Below are positions 1 through 8,580 of a DNA stretch of 64,000 nt, in pieces. The first letter of the stretch is position 1. Each line of letters begins with the position of its first letter. The notes below the pieces were generated by a model. That model saw only the letters and a program-made list of their open reading frames with translations, did not search any database and was not told the origin of the DNA. The stretch comes from Nocardioides jiangxiensis (GTDB lineage: Bacteria; Actinomycetota; Actinomycetes; Propionibacteriales; Nocardioidaceae): contig NZ_JAUQTA010000001.1 of the NCBI RefSeq assembly GCF_030580915.1, positions 558,001 to 622,000 on the forward strand, in the 5' to 3' direction. The position numbers were made by a program, and so were the translations under genes.

Positions 1-668
1 TCGCCACGGACGCCCTCGTCGGCGGAGACCACGATGTCGCCCTTGCGGGTCGAGATGGTGACCGGGACGATCTCGTCGTCGAAGATGCCGTTCTTCTGGG
101 CGGCGGCCGCACGCTGGTGCGACTGGGCGGCGAACGCGTCCTGCTGCTCGCGGGTGAAGTTCTCCTTGGCCGCGTTGCAGGCGTCGGTCAGGTTGATCAT
201 CGCCTGGTTGGTGAAGACGTCGGTGAGGGCGTCGTGGACCATCGAGTCGATCAGCTTGGTGTCGCCGTACTTGAAGCCGTCACGCGACTTCGGGAGGACG
301 TGCGGGGCGTTGGTCATGGACTCCATGCCACCGGCGACGACGATCTCGGCCTCGCCGGCGATGACCATCTGGGAAGCCTGGGCGATGGCGTTGAGGCCCG
401 AGAGACACACCTTGTTGATGGTGATGGTCGGGACGCTCATCGGGATGCCGGCGCCCGTGGAGGCGACGCGGGCGGGGTTCTGACCGGCACCGGCCTGGAT
501 GACCTGGCCCATGATCACGTAGTCGACCTGCTCCGGCGAGACGCCGGCCTTCTCGAGCGCGCCCTTGATGGCGACCGAGCCGAGCTCAGCGGCCGAGAGC
601 GACGAGAGGCCACCGAGAAGGCGACCGATCGGGGTGCGGGCACCCGCGACGATGACGGTTCCGGACAT
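1..668 (-). CDS. Acetyl-CoA C-acetyltransferase (thiolase), C-terminus beyond the window
   Basis: Thiolase that condenses two acetyl-CoA to acetoacetyl-CoA or performs the reverse cleavage. Only the first 222 codons lie in the window; the gene continues past the left edge. The translation begins MSGTVIVAGARTPIGR, typical of the family, and carries the nucleophilic cysteine at residue 88 in INKVCLSGLNAI, followed by the GGMESM motif. The ATG at 668 is preceded by GGAGGG at good spacing. It is divergent from methylmalonyl-CoA epimerase, the pairing also found in Streptomyces and mycobacteria (fadA4 next to the epimerase). With the dehydrogenase at 8.6-9.7 kb and Ccr at 1.5 kb it could feed the ethylmalonyl-CoA route (inference). 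The second catalytic Cys and the His box are not visible because of truncation. Confidence 0.93.
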   Translation of the reverse strand, partial: MSGTVIVAGARTPIGRLLGGLSSLSAAELGSVAIKGALEKAGVSPEQVDYVIMGQVIQAGAGQNPARVASTGAGIPMSVPTITINKVCLSGLNAIAQASQMVIAGEAEIVVAGGMESMTNAPHVLPKSRDGFKYGDTKLIDSMVHDALTDVFTNQAMINLTDACNAAKENFTREQQDAFAAQSHQRAAAAQKNGIFDDEIVPVTISTRKGDIVVSADEGVRG

Positions 669-822
669 GAAAGTCCCTCCTGAAGCGAAAGCTGTGAATA
701 CAGCGAGCGTAGTCCTCGCCCCGGCCCCCTCGACAGGTGACTGGGATGTGGACCCCGTCACGGTGTCCGTGACAGGACGTCAAGGGACGGACGGCGCGGG
801 GGCACTGGGGCAGGATGGCCCC

Positions 823-1269
823 ATGACGATCGAGATTCCCGAGCACCTGTTCATCGCCATCGACCACGTCGGCATCGCCGTTCCGGACCTCGATGAGGCG
901 ATCGCCTTCTACACCGAGAAGTTCGGCATGAAGGTCGCCCACGAGGAGACCAACGAGGAGCAGGGCGTGCGCGAGGCCATGGTCGCCGTCGGTGACACCG
1001 GCTCCCACATCCAGCTCCTGGCGCCCCTCTCCCCCGACACCACCATCGGCAAGTTCCTCGCCAAGTCCGGCCCCGGCCTGCAGCAGCTCGCCTACCGCGT
1101 CACCGACATCGACGCCGTCTCCGCGATCCTGCGCGAGCGTGGCCTCCGCCTGCTCTACCCGGAGCCGAAGCGCGGCACGTCCGACTCGCGCGTCAACTTC
1201 ATCCACCCCAAGGACGCCGGCGGCGTGCTGGTCGAGCTGGTCGAGCCGAACCCCGACGCGCACCACTGA
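823..1269 (+). CDS. mce: Methylmalonyl-CoA epimerase
   Basis: Converts (2S)- and (2R)-methylmalonyl-CoA, and in ethylmalonyl-CoA pathway organisms also ethylmalonyl-CoA epimers. The 148-residue protein is one VOC/glyoxalase-fold unit with two beta-alpha-beta-beta-beta repeats. The metal-site context is visible: DHVGIAV near the N-terminus (His), GSHIQLLAP (His/Gln) in the middle and GVLVELVEP (Glu) at the end. The length is normal for the family. The ATG at 823 was chosen over upstream in-frame starts because the family begins just before the DHVGIAV strand. It is followed by 223 bp of non-coding sequence before ccr, in which nothing distinctive was recognised. Confidence 0.95.
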   Translation: MTIEIPEHLFIAIDHVGIAVPDLDEAIAFYTEKFGMKVAHEETNEEQGVREAMVAVGDTGSHIQLLAPLSPDTTIGKFLAKSGPGLQQLAYRVTDIDAVSAILRERGLRLLYPEPKRGTSDSRVNFIHPKDAGGVLVELVEPNPDAHH

Positions 1270-1492
1270 CCGGACAGGCGGAACCGCGCCGATCGGAGGG
1301 TGGGAGACCTGCCCGCCCGGACGGCGCGGACCGACCGCTGAACCACCCGCAAAACTGACCGCTTGAAGACTCCTTCATGCCGGTCTGAGACGTCGCGCAC
1401 AGCCTCCCCCGTGAGGCCGTGCGCGCGCTTATGCTTCGGCCCAATCAACGCTGGCAACACCGCCGTACCTGAGAACACAGGGAGTCACCCCA

Positions 1493-2830
1493 GTGCAGAA
1501 CATTCTCGACGCGATCCAGAACGAAGCTTCGGCTGAGGAGTTCGCGAACCTCGAGCTTCCCGAGTCCTACCGCGCTGTCACCGTCCACAAGGACGAGGTC
1601 GACATGTTCGAGGGCCAGAAGTCCCGCGACAAGGACCCGCGCAAGTCGCTGCACCTCGACGAGGTCGCGATGCCGGAGATCGGTCCGGGCGAGGCGATCG
1701 TCGCCGTCATGGCGTCCGCCATCAACTACAACACCGTGTGGACCTCGATCTTCGAGCCGGTCTCGACGTTCGGCTTCCTCGAGCGCTACGGCCGCGAGTC
1801 CGCGCTCGGCAAGCGCCACGACCTGCCGTACCACATCGTCGGCTCCGACCTCGCGGGCGTCGTCCTCGCCGTCGGCCCGGGCGTGACCAAGTGGAAGGCC
1901 GGCGACCGCGTCGTCGCGCACTGCCTCTCGGTCGAGCTCGAGGCCCCCGACGGCCACAACGACACGATGATGGACCCCTCGCAGCGCATCTGGGGCTTCG
2001 AGACCAACTTCGGCGGCCTCGCCGATGTCGCCATGGTCAAGGCCAACCAGCTCATGCCGAAGCCGGAGCACCTCACCTGGGAGGAGGCTGCGTCGCCGGG
2101 CCTGGTCAACTGCACCGCCTACCGCCAGCTCGTCTCCAAGAACGGTGGCGGCATGAAGCAGGGCGACAACGTCCTCATCTGGGGCGCCTCGGGCGGCCTC
2201 GGCGGCTTCGCGACGCAGTACGCCCTCAACGGTGGCGCCAACCCGGTCTGCGTCGTCTCCAACGAGGAGAAGGCCCAGATCGTCCGCAACATGGGTGCCG
2301 AGATGGTCATCAACCGCTCCGAGCTCGACCCCAAGTTCTGGAACGAGGAGGGCACGAAGCAGAACCCGAAGGAGTGGCAGCGCTTCGGCAAGGCCATCCG
2401 CGAGCTCACCGGCGGCGAGGACATCGACATCGTCTTCGAGCACCCGGGCCGCGAGACCTTCGGTGCCTCGGTCTACGTCACCCGCAAGGGCGGCACCATC
2501 ACCACCTGCGCCTCGACCTCGGGCTACATGCACGAGTACGACAACCGCTACCTGTGGATGAACCTCAAGAAGATCGTCTCCTCGCACTTCGCCAACTACC
2601 GCGAGTCGTGGGAGGCCAACCGCCTCGTCGCGCAGGGCAAGATCCACCCGACCCTGTCCCGCGTCTACTCCCTCGAGGAGACCGGCCAGGCGGCGCTCGA
2701 CGTGCACCACAACAAGCACCAGGGCAAGGTCGGCGTCCTCTGCCTCGCCCCGGAGGAGGGCCTCGGTGTGAAGAACGAGGAGCTCCGCGCGAAGCACATC
2801 GACAAGATCAACCTGTTCCGCGGCATCTGA
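1493..2830 (+). CDS. ccrA: Crotonyl-CoA carboxylase/reductase
   Basis: NADPH-dependent reductive carboxylation of crotonyl-CoA to (2S)-ethylmalonyl-CoA, the defining step of the ethylmalonyl-CoA pathway and a source of ethylmalonyl extender units. The 445-residue medium-chain dehydrogenase fold has the nucleotide-binding glycine motif GASGGLGG (residues 231-238). The four CO2-pocket residues described for Kitasatospora Ccr are all present: Asn80 (INYNT), Phe169 and Glu170 (WGFETN) and His365 (SSHFANY). This separates it from simple enoyl reductases. The GTG start at 1493 follows a GGGAG ribosome site. A perfect-stem terminator follows at 2855-2882, so it is probably transcribed on its own. 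Confidence 0.97.
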   Translation: MQNILDAIQNEASAEEFANLELPESYRAVTVHKDEVDMFEGQKSRDKDPRKSLHLDEVAMPEIGPGEAIVAVMASAINYNTVWTSIFEPVSTFGFLERYGRESALGKRHDLPYHIVGSDLAGVVLAVGPGVTKWKAGDRVVAHCLSVELEAPDGHNDTMMDPSQRIWGFETNFGGLADVAMVKANQLMPKPEHLTWEEAASPGLVNCTAYRQLVSKNGGGMKQGDNVLIWGASGGLGGFATQYALNGGANPVCVVSNEEKAQIVRNMGAEMVINRSELDPKFWNEEGTKQNPKEWQRFGKAIRELTGGEDIDIVFEHPGRETFGASVYVTRKGGTITTCASTSGYMHEYDNRYLWMNLKKIVSSHFANYRESWEANRLVAQGKIHPTLSRVYSLEETGQAALDVHHNKHQGKVGVLCLAPEEGLGVKNEELRAKHIDKINLFRGI

Positions 2831-2854
2831 TCTCAGCCCCGCGCAGCACACAGG

Positions 2855-2882
2855 ACGCCCCCGCCGGTCACGGCGGGGGCGT
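2855..2882 (+). terminator. Intrinsic-type terminator after ccrA
   Basis: Perfect 12-bp stem ACGCCCCCGCCG / CGGCGGGGGCGT with a GTCA loop, 25 bases after the ccr stop codon, followed by a moderately T-rich TTCGTCGTGTT. It should end ccr transcription before the coiled-coil gene. Confidence 0.75.
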
Positions 2883-2966
2883 TCGTCGTGTTGGCGCCCC
2901 GTCCTCCCCATCCCACACGGTGCGTCGGCGTCCCTCGCCTTGTCCTGAACCGGCAGACTGTCCCCC

Positions 2967-4130
2967 ATGAGCGACGACAGCCTCTCGATCTTCGGTCAGG
3001 ACGCGGCCCCCAAGGCCGCCAGCTCGGGTGACACGGAGCGCACGCAGGTGATTCCTGTGGTGAAGGCCGCTCCGGCGCAGTCCGCTGCCCAGGCGCCGTC
3101 CGCACCTGCCGCCCCCGCAGCGCCCGCCGCTGCCCGCCCCGCCACGCTTCCCGCGCTTCCGGTCGTACGCCGCGGCTACGACGTCCCCGCGGTCGACAGC
3201 CTGCTGCGCCAGCTGGTCAGCGAGAAGGCCGGCCTGGGCAGCAGCCTCGGCGAGAGCGAGAAGCGCGTCATCGAGCTCGAGAAGCAGGTGAAGGAGCTCC
3301 AGGCCAAGCTCTCCGAGACCGAGGCCCCGACCTACGCCAGCCTGGGCGGCCGCGCCAACGAGCTGCTCCGCCTCGCCGAGGAGGAGGCCGACGACATCCG
3401 CAACGCCGCGGTCGCGGAGGCCGCCGAGATCCGCTCGCAGGCCACCAAGGACGCCAAGGCGATCCGTGCCGAGGCCACGCGCGAGGCCGAGGACATGCGC
3501 GTCGTGCAGCTCAAGGAGCTCGACGAGCAGCGCACCCGGATCCTCGCCGACGCCGAGCAGGAGCGCGCCCTCGCCCGCAGCGAAGCCGCCGACCACCGTG
3601 CCTCCGCGCAGCGCGAGGCCGACCAGCACCGCCTGGCCGCCCAGCAGGAGACCGCCGAGCTGCGCACCGCCGCGCAGCGCGAGGCCGAGAAGGCCCGCGC
3701 CGCCGCCGACCGCGAGGTGCAGGAGGCCCGTCGTACCCTCGCGGTGGAGAAGGAGCGCCTTGCCAAGGAGGCCGCCGACCACCACTCCAGCGCCCTCGCC
3801 GAGACCAACCGTCTGGTCAAGGAGGCCGAGGACCGCGCCACGGCCGCCGAGAAGCGTGCCGGCGAGGCGATCGCCCAGGCCAACGCCCAGCGCCAGCAGG
3901 CCCAGACCGAGTCCGACGCCCTCCTGGTCCGTGCGCGTCGCGAGGCCGAGCAGATCGTCGCCTCCGCCCGCTCGCAGGCCGAGAACCTCACCGCCTCCGG
4001 CCAGGCCGAGGCCGAGCGCGAGCTCACCGACGTCCGCAACGAGGTCGCGCGCCTCACCAAGCGTCGCGACGCGATCGTCGCCCAGCTGGCGCAGCTCCGC
4101 GACGTGGTCGCCGGCTTCGGCGAGGAGTGA
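2967..4130 (+). CDS. Scy/FilP-like coiled-coil polarity/cytoskeletal protein
   Basis: 387-residue protein. Residues 1-60 are disordered and Ala/Pro-rich, then comes a short DivIVA-like segment (RRGYDVPAVDSLLRQL, residues 68-83), then an almost uninterrupted Ala/Glu/Arg/Gln-rich coiled coil to the C-terminus. No enzymatic motif is seen. In Streptomyces the coiled-coil polarity genes scy and filP sit beside the same epimerase-thiolase pair (SCO5396-SCO5399 by recall), so position and composition both support this assignment. It is far shorter than Scy (over 1,200 residues) and close to FilP in size. Probable role: polar growth or scaffold filament, in the cytoplasm (inference). It ends one base before the next gene starts, suggesting co-transcription. 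Confidence 0.75.
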   Translation: MSDDSLSIFGQDAAPKAASSGDTERTQVIPVVKAAPAQSAAQAPSAPAAPAAPAAARPATLPALPVVRRGYDVPAVDSLLRQLVSEKAGLGSSLGESEKRVIELEKQVKELQAKLSETEAPTYASLGGRANELLRLAEEEADDIRNAAVAEAAEIRSQATKDAKAIRAEATREAEDMRVVQLKELDEQRTRILADAEQERALARSEAADHRASAQREADQHRLAAQQETAELRTAAQREAEKARAAADREVQEARRTLAVEKERLAKEAADHHSSALAETNRLVKEAEDRATAAEKRAGEAIAQANAQRQQAQTESDALLVRARREAEQIVASARSQAENLTASGQAEAERELTDVRNEVARLTKRRDAIVAQLAQLRDVVAGFGEE

Positions 4131-4131
4131 C

Positions 4132-5205
4132 GTGACGGCTCCCCAGAAGCCGGGTGGCGCGGCGCTCTCGCACAGCCCCTTCTACCTCGGCTTCGTCGGA
4201 GCCCTCGGAGCGCTCAGCGCGTTCTGGCTCGGCACGCAGGTGATGGCCATCGGCCACATCCTCGTGCTGATCGTCGTGTCGCTCTTCCTCGCTGCCGGTC
4301 TCAACCCGGCCGTGACCTGGATCCAGCGGCGTGAGGTCCGAGGACGGACCCTGCGGCGGCACTGGGCGCTGCTGATCGTGATCTCCGTGGTTATCGGGGT
4401 GCTGGCGCTCTTCCTGTCCGCGATCGTGCCCGTGATCGGTGACCAGGTCGCCCTGATCACGGCGCACGCTCCGGGCTGGCTGGACCAGCTGCAGCACAAC
4501 GCCCAGGTCCAGAAGTGGAACGAGGAGTTCGGCCTCATCGAGCGCGCCAAGGAGTACATCCAGAACGGCGACCTCGGCAAGCAGCTCTTCGGCGGCGTCC
4601 TCGGCTTCGGCCTGGCCGTGCTCTCCGCGCTGGGCAACGCGTTCGTCGTCATCGTGCTGACGCTCTACTTCCTCGCCTCGATCGACACCACGAAGGCGGC
4701 CCTCTACGAGCTCGCCCCCGCGTCGCGGCGCGCGCGTGTCGCCGAGCTCGGCGACCGGATCTTCACGAGCGTCGGCGGCTACGTCTCCGGAGCCTTCGTC
4801 GTCGCTCTCTGCGCCGGCGTCAGCTCGCTGGTCTTCCTGGTCGTCATCGGCCTCGGCGAGTACGCCGTGGCGCTGGCGTTCACGGTCGCCCTGCTCGACG
4901 TCATCCCGATGATCGGCGCCACGATCGGCGCCGTGGTCGTCACCGCGATCGGCTTCGCCACCGACGTGCGGATCGGCATCGCCTGCGCGATCTTCTACCT
5001 CGTCTACCAGCAGGTCGAGAACTACGTGATCTACCCCAAGGTCATGAAGCGCTCGGTCAACGTACCGGGCTCGGTGACCGTCATCGCCGCCCTGATCGGC
5101 GCGGCCCTGCTCGGCGTCGTCGGCGCCATGCTCGCCATCCCCACGGCGGCGGCGATCCTGCTGCTGCTGCGCGAGGTCGTCATCAAGCGGCAGGACGCTG
5201 CCTGA
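4132..5205 (+). CDS. AI-2E family (PerM/DUF20) membrane transporter
   Basis: 357-residue integral membrane protein with about seven or eight hydrophobic segments: two near residues 15-60, one near 80-105, and a cluster from 160 to 350. It shows the PerM/UPF0118 arrangement, with a central soluble stretch (DQLQHNAQVQKWNEEFG, about 117-133) and the family feature LLDVIPMIGATIG near residue 260. Family members export small molecules or act in Na+/H+ exchange; the substrate here cannot be read. The GTG start lies one base after the coiled-coil gene stop, implying translational coupling. It converges on the DMT permease gene. Confidence 0.85.
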   Translation: MTAPQKPGGAALSHSPFYLGFVGALGALSAFWLGTQVMAIGHILVLIVVSLFLAAGLNPAVTWIQRREVRGRTLRRHWALLIVISVVIGVLALFLSAIVPVIGDQVALITAHAPGWLDQLQHNAQVQKWNEEFGLIERAKEYIQNGDLGKQLFGGVLGFGLAVLSALGNAFVVIVLTLYFLASIDTTKAALYELAPASRRARVAELGDRIFTSVGGYVSGAFVVALCAGVSSLVFLVVIGLGEYAVALAFTVALLDVIPMIGATIGAVVVTAIGFATDVRIGIACAIFYLVYQQVENYVIYPKVMKRSVNVPGSVTVIAALIGAALLGVVGAMLAIPTAAAILLLLREVVIKRQDAA

Positions 5206-5240
5206 GGCAGCCCGGGAAGCCCAGCACCCCGGCCGTCCGG

Positions 5241-6179
5241 TCAGGCAGCCACCGGAGGCGCCACGGGGGCCTCGCTGACCAGCGTCTCCCCCGCCGGCTC
5301 CCCGAGCTTGACCAGCACGACGCCGGCGAGGATGCCCAGACCGCCGAGCGCCTGCACCGGCGCGGGCGCCTCCCCGAGCAGCACCCACGCGACCGCGAGC
5401 GCCGCCACCACCTCGAGCAGCGCCGCGAACGACGACAGCCTCGACCCGAGCCGACGCCCCGCCTCGATGCCGCAGATGTAGGCGAAGGCGGTGGACACGA
5501 TGCCGACCAGCAGGAGCGGCACCCACCAGGGCACCGCGAGGCCGCCGTACGACACCCAGGACGTCGCGGCACGGAGCTCGAGCAGGCCCAGGAGAGCTGC
5601 CAGGCTCAGCACGGTGCCGCCGACGACCATGCCGCCCGCAGCGAGGGCGAGCGGCGGCAGCGTGGCGGGGTGGGCGGACAGGACGAAGTAGACGGCGCAG
5701 CCGAGCATCGCGGCCAGGCCCCAGGCGATCCCGACGAGGCTCACGTCGGCGCCGGAGAACAAGTCAAGCACGAGGACGAGGCCGACGACCGCGAGGACCG
5801 CCCCGAGGGCGGTGAGCCGGCTCGGGCGCTGCCCGTGGCGGGCCCAGAGCCAGCCGAGGACCACGACCGGGGCGACGTACTCGATCAGCAGCGCGACGGC
5901 GACGTCCATGTGGGCCACCGAGCTGTAGTACGAGAACTGCGTGAACGCCACCACGATGCAGCCGTACGCCGCGACGAGGCGCGCGTTGTCCCGCAGCAGG
6001 TGCCAGCGGCCGCGCAGCGCGATCGCAGCCGGGACCGCGAGCACCGTGCTCGCGACGGCGATCCGGATGATCACGACGGCCGCCGGGCTCCAGCCGGCGT
6101 CGAGCAACGGGCTGGCGAGCGTGCCGGAGAAGCCGAAGGTGACGGCGGAGAGCAGCGCGAAGCCGAGGCCCGTCCGCAT
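5241..6179 (-). CDS. EamA/DMT superfamily permease (RhaT-like)
   Basis: 312-residue protein with ten predicted membrane helices arranged as two EamA repeats. The N-terminal repeat begins MRTGLGFALLSAVTFGFSG and the second starts near LVGIAWGLAAMLGCAVYFVL. Family members export amino acids or metabolites; the substrate is unknown. Three in-frame ATGs (6200, 6191, 6179) are clustered; 6179 fits the usual family start and has AGGGG upstream at 6192-6196. A good promoter (TTGACA-N18-TACCGT) and repeated CATGAC motifs lie just upstream. The divergent neighbour is a CGNR-type regulator that probably controls it (inference). Confidence 0.88.
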   Translation of the reverse strand: MRTGLGFALLSAVTFGFSGTLASPLLDAGWSPAAVVIIRIAVASTVLAVPAAIALRGRWHLLRDNARLVAAYGCIVVAFTQFSYYSSVAHMDVAVALLIEYVAPVVVLGWLWARHGQRPSRLTALGAVLAVVGLVLVLDLFSGADVSLVGIAWGLAAMLGCAVYFVLSAHPATLPPLALAAGGMVVGGTVLSLAALLGLLELRAATSWVSYGGLAVPWWVPLLLVGIVSTAFAYICGIEAGRRLGSRLSSFAALLEVVAALAVAWVLLGEAPAPVQALGGLGILAGVVLVKLGEPAGETLVSEAPVAPPVAA

Positions 6180-6258
6180 GTCATGAGTCATCCCCTGCAT
6201 GACACATGACGGTAGGCGGCGCTTCGGTAGCCTGTCAAAGTGCTTTTCGCCCATGACA
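6179..6258. promoter_or_regulatory. Divergent promoter/operator with repeated CATGAC(A) motifs
   Basis: For the minus-strand permease a promoter reads TTGACA (6233-6238) - 18 bp - TACCGT (6209-6214), placing transcription start near 6202. CATGACA occurs at 6198-6204 and 6252-6258, CATGAC at 6205-6210, and the inverted copy TGTCATG at 6179-6185. The copies therefore cover the -10/start region of the permease and the first codons of the divergent regulator gene. This is a natural layout for an autoregulated operator. Binding by the CGNR protein is inference. Confidence 0.5.
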
Positions 6259-6782
6259 CCGAGATGAACCTGAAGGCAGCCGTCGCGCTGGTCAACAGCC
6301 TCTTCTCGAGCCCGCGCGACACCGACCGGCTCTCGACGACGGACGACCTCGACGAGTTCTTCCGGGAGCACTCCTACAACTTCGCGCCGCGTGCGACCAC
6401 GCAGCTGCTCGGCGAGATCCAGGAGCTCCGCGCTCCCCTGCGCGACCTGCTCACCTCCCCGCGCGACGCAGCCGCCGAGACGGTCAACGCCTGGCTCTCC
6501 GGCGCCGGAGCACTCCCCCAGCTGGTCCGCCACGACGCCCTCGACTGGCACGTGCACGCCGTCCCCACCGATGCCCACGTGCCGGTGCAGATCCGGGTCG
6601 AGACCGCGATGGCCCTCATCGACCTGATCCGCTCCGACGAGCTGAGCCGTCTCGCGGTCTGTGCCGACGACCAGTGCGAGGGGATCGTCCTGGACCTCTC
6701 CCGCAACCGGTCGCGCCGGTTCTGCTCCACGACCTGCGGCAACCGCGCGGCTGTCGCCGCCTACCGGGCGCGGCAGGCCTGA
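6240..6782 (+). CDS. CGNR zinc-finger (ABATE domain) putative transcriptional regulator
   Basis: 180-residue protein. The first 125 residues match the ABATE ligand-binding-like domain, starting with the typical LVNSL strand. The last 40 residues form a CGNR treble-clef zinc finger with Cys141, Cys146, Cys162 and Cys166, the last within the diagnostic CGNR motif. Such proteins are thought to be stress- or metabolite-responsive transcription regulators and are frequently divergent from EamA permeases, as here. The GTG at 6240 is preferred because it precedes the conserved strand; no strong ribosome site is visible and the mRNA may be nearly leaderless. Confidence 0.85.
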   Translation: MLFAHDTEMNLKAAVALVNSLFSSPRDTDRLSTTDDLDEFFREHSYNFAPRATTQLLGEIQELRAPLRDLLTSPRDAAAETVNAWLSGAGALPQLVRHDALDWHVHAVPTDAHVPVQIRVETAMALIDLIRSDELSRLAVCADDQCEGIVLDLSRNRSRRFCSTTCGNRAAVAAYRARQA

Positions 6783-6795
6783 GCCGCGTCGGCGG

Positions 6796-7569
6796 TCAGC
6801 CGACGAAGCGCGTGAGCACCTCGCGGAAGACCTGGGGCTGCTCGGAGTGCACCCAGTGTCCCGCGCCCTTGATCATCACCTTGCGCACGCGCGGGAAGAG
6901 CGCCTCCATCGCCGGCGCGTACTCGTCCTTCACGTAGCCGGAGTCGGCCCCACCGACCCACAGCACCGGTCCGTCGTACGGCGGAAGGCCGGCGAGCTCC
7001 TCGGCGGGCCAGCCGGAGATGGTGCCGAGCTCCTCGCGGAGGAGCTCGAGGTTGGGCTGCCAGCTCCAGCCCTCCGGCGTACGCCGCAGGTTCTGCAGGA
7101 GGAAGGACCGCACCCCCGTGTCGGGTACGGCGTCGCGCAGCGCCGCGTCGGCCTGCTCCCGGGAGGCGTCGGAGGGCAGGTCCAGGGCGAGCATCGCGTC
7201 GATGTAGCCGCGGAAGCCCGAGCCGTTGCCGTACGCGACCGGCGCCATGTCCACAACCATCAGCCGCTCGACCAGCTCGGGACGCCGCAGCGTCAGCACC
7301 ATGGCGGCCTTCGCCCCCATCGAGTGGCCCACCAGCGCGACCGGGTCGGACGGGTCCAGCAGCTCGGCGACCTGGTCGGCCATCCAGAGGTAGTCCATGC
7401 GGTCACTCCACGGCGAGCGCCCGTGGTTGGGCATGTCGACGAGCAGCACGCGGTGGCGCTCCGCGAGCGCCCGCGCATGCTGGGTCCAGTTGCGTCCCTG
7501 CCCGAAGAGCCCGTGGCAGAAGACGACCCGGCTGCCGGAATCGCCGTAGGAGGTCGTGTGGAGTGGCAC
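6796..7569 (-). CDS. Alpha/beta-fold hydrolase (YbfF-like esterase)
   Basis: 257-residue hydrolase of the alpha/beta fold. It shows the oxyanion-hole HGLFGQGRNW near the N-terminus, the nucleophile elbow GHSMGAKAA (Ser), an acidic residue in VGGADSGYV and the catalytic His in GAGHWVHSEQP. The pattern is like YbfF/menaquinone-type thioester or ester hydrolases; the substrate is not readable. The GTG start at 7569 was chosen because the core fold begins there (VPLHTTSYGDSG). It is divergent from an MBL hydrolase gene with 198 bp between them, in which no clear regulatory site was found. Confidence 0.88.
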   Translation of the reverse strand: MPLHTTSYGDSGSRVVFCHGLFGQGRNWTQHARALAERHRVLLVDMPNHGRSPWSDRMDYLWMADQVAELLDPSDPVALVGHSMGAKAAMVLTLRRPELVERLMVVDMAPVAYGNGSGFRGYIDAMLALDLPSDASREQADAALRDAVPDTGVRSFLLQNLRRTPEGWSWQPNLELLREELGTISGWPAEELAGLPPYDGPVLWVGGADSGYVKDEYAPAMEALFPRVRKVMIKGAGHWVHSEQPQVFREVLTRFVG

Positions 7570-7767
7570 GGGCTGCAGTCTCCCACCTGACGCGGCGCGG
7601 CTCCCGGGTCGGGGCCGTGGCGAGCGGTGGCTTGCGGAGTGCCCGGCAAGGCGGAGGAGGGAGGCGATGCGGAGCGTCGCCGACTGACCACAACGCAGTC
7701 CGGGCGCCCGCAGGGCACCGCGCAGCAGGTCCCGACCCGGGAGCCCTGCCGTAGTAGCGTCACCCCC

Positions 7768-8502
7768 ATGCCCCGCCTCACCGTCACGCAGGTCGCCGAC
7801 GGCGTGCACCTCGCGTCGACAGGACTGGTCAACTGGATCCTCGCGGAGGAGGACGGGCAGGTCACGCTCGTCGACGCCGGCTATCCGGGCGACGCCTGCC
7901 GCGTGCGTGAGTCGCTGGCCCACATCGGCAGGTCGCTCGACGACGTCGCCGCCGTGCTGGTCACCCACGCCCACGTCGACCACATCGGTGGCATCGGGTG
8001 GAGCGGCCTGACCGCACCCGTCTTCACGGGCGCCGACGAGGTGCCGCACGCGAAGCGGGAATTCCTCCAGCAGGCCACCGAGAAGGACGTGCTGCTCCGC
8101 GCCTGGAACCCGCGCGTCCTGCTCTGGTCGCTGCGCATCCTCGCCGTCGGAGCGACCCGCGACGTCGCGGTCTCCGAGGTCACCTCCCTCGTTCCCGGCA
8201 CTCCCCTCGACCTCCCCGGCCGGCCGGTCGCCGTTCCGACGCCGGGGCACACGAGCGGCCACACGGCGTACCACTTCCCGGGGGCGGGTGCGGTCGCCAC
8301 CGGTGACGCACTGGTCACCGGACACCCCGTCACCGGCGTACGCCGACCCCACCTGCTGCCGGGCTTCTTCAGCCACGCGCCGGACCGGGTGGGCCAGGGC
8401 CTCGACGCGCTGACCGCACTCGACGCGGACGCGGTGCTGCCCGGCCACGGCCCCCTGTGGCGCGGGCCGATCCGCGAGGCCGTGGAGACCGCCCGCGGCT
8501 GA
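7768..8502 (+). CDS. MBL-fold metallo-hydrolase
   Basis: 244-residue metallo-beta-lactamase-fold enzyme. The metal-binding signature HAHVDHIGG (HxHxDH) lies near residues 71-79, a second His in TPGHTSGHT, an Asp in ATGDALVTG and the final His in VLPGHGP. Members are glyoxalase-II-like or other hydrolases; no specific substrate is evident. The ATG at 7768 begins the first beta strand. It converges with the 3-hydroxyacyl-CoA dehydrogenase gene across a hairpin. Confidence 0.87.
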   Translation: MPRLTVTQVADGVHLASTGLVNWILAEEDGQVTLVDAGYPGDACRVRESLAHIGRSLDDVAAVLVTHAHVDHIGGIGWSGLTAPVFTGADEVPHAKREFLQQATEKDVLLRAWNPRVLLWSLRILAVGATRDVAVSEVTSLVPGTPLDLPGRPVAVPTPGHTSGHTAYHFPGAGAVATGDALVTGHPVTGVRRPHLLPGFFSHAPDRVGQGLDALTALDADAVLPGHGPLWRGPIREAVETARG

Positions 8503-8527
8503 CGCCGTGCGCCCTGCGGAAATGGCA

Positions 8528-8561
8528 CACGGCGCCGGCCCCGTGAGGGACCGACGCCGTG
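8528..8561. terminator. Hairpin between convergent genes
   Basis: 15-bp near-perfect stem (two mismatches) with a GTGA loop, beginning CACGGCG and ending CGCCGTG, located between the MBL hydrolase stop and the dehydrogenase stop. Probably a bidirectional terminator, although it has no U-tract. Confidence 0.55.
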
Positions 8562-8580
8562 GCGCGGGACTGCGACTGGC

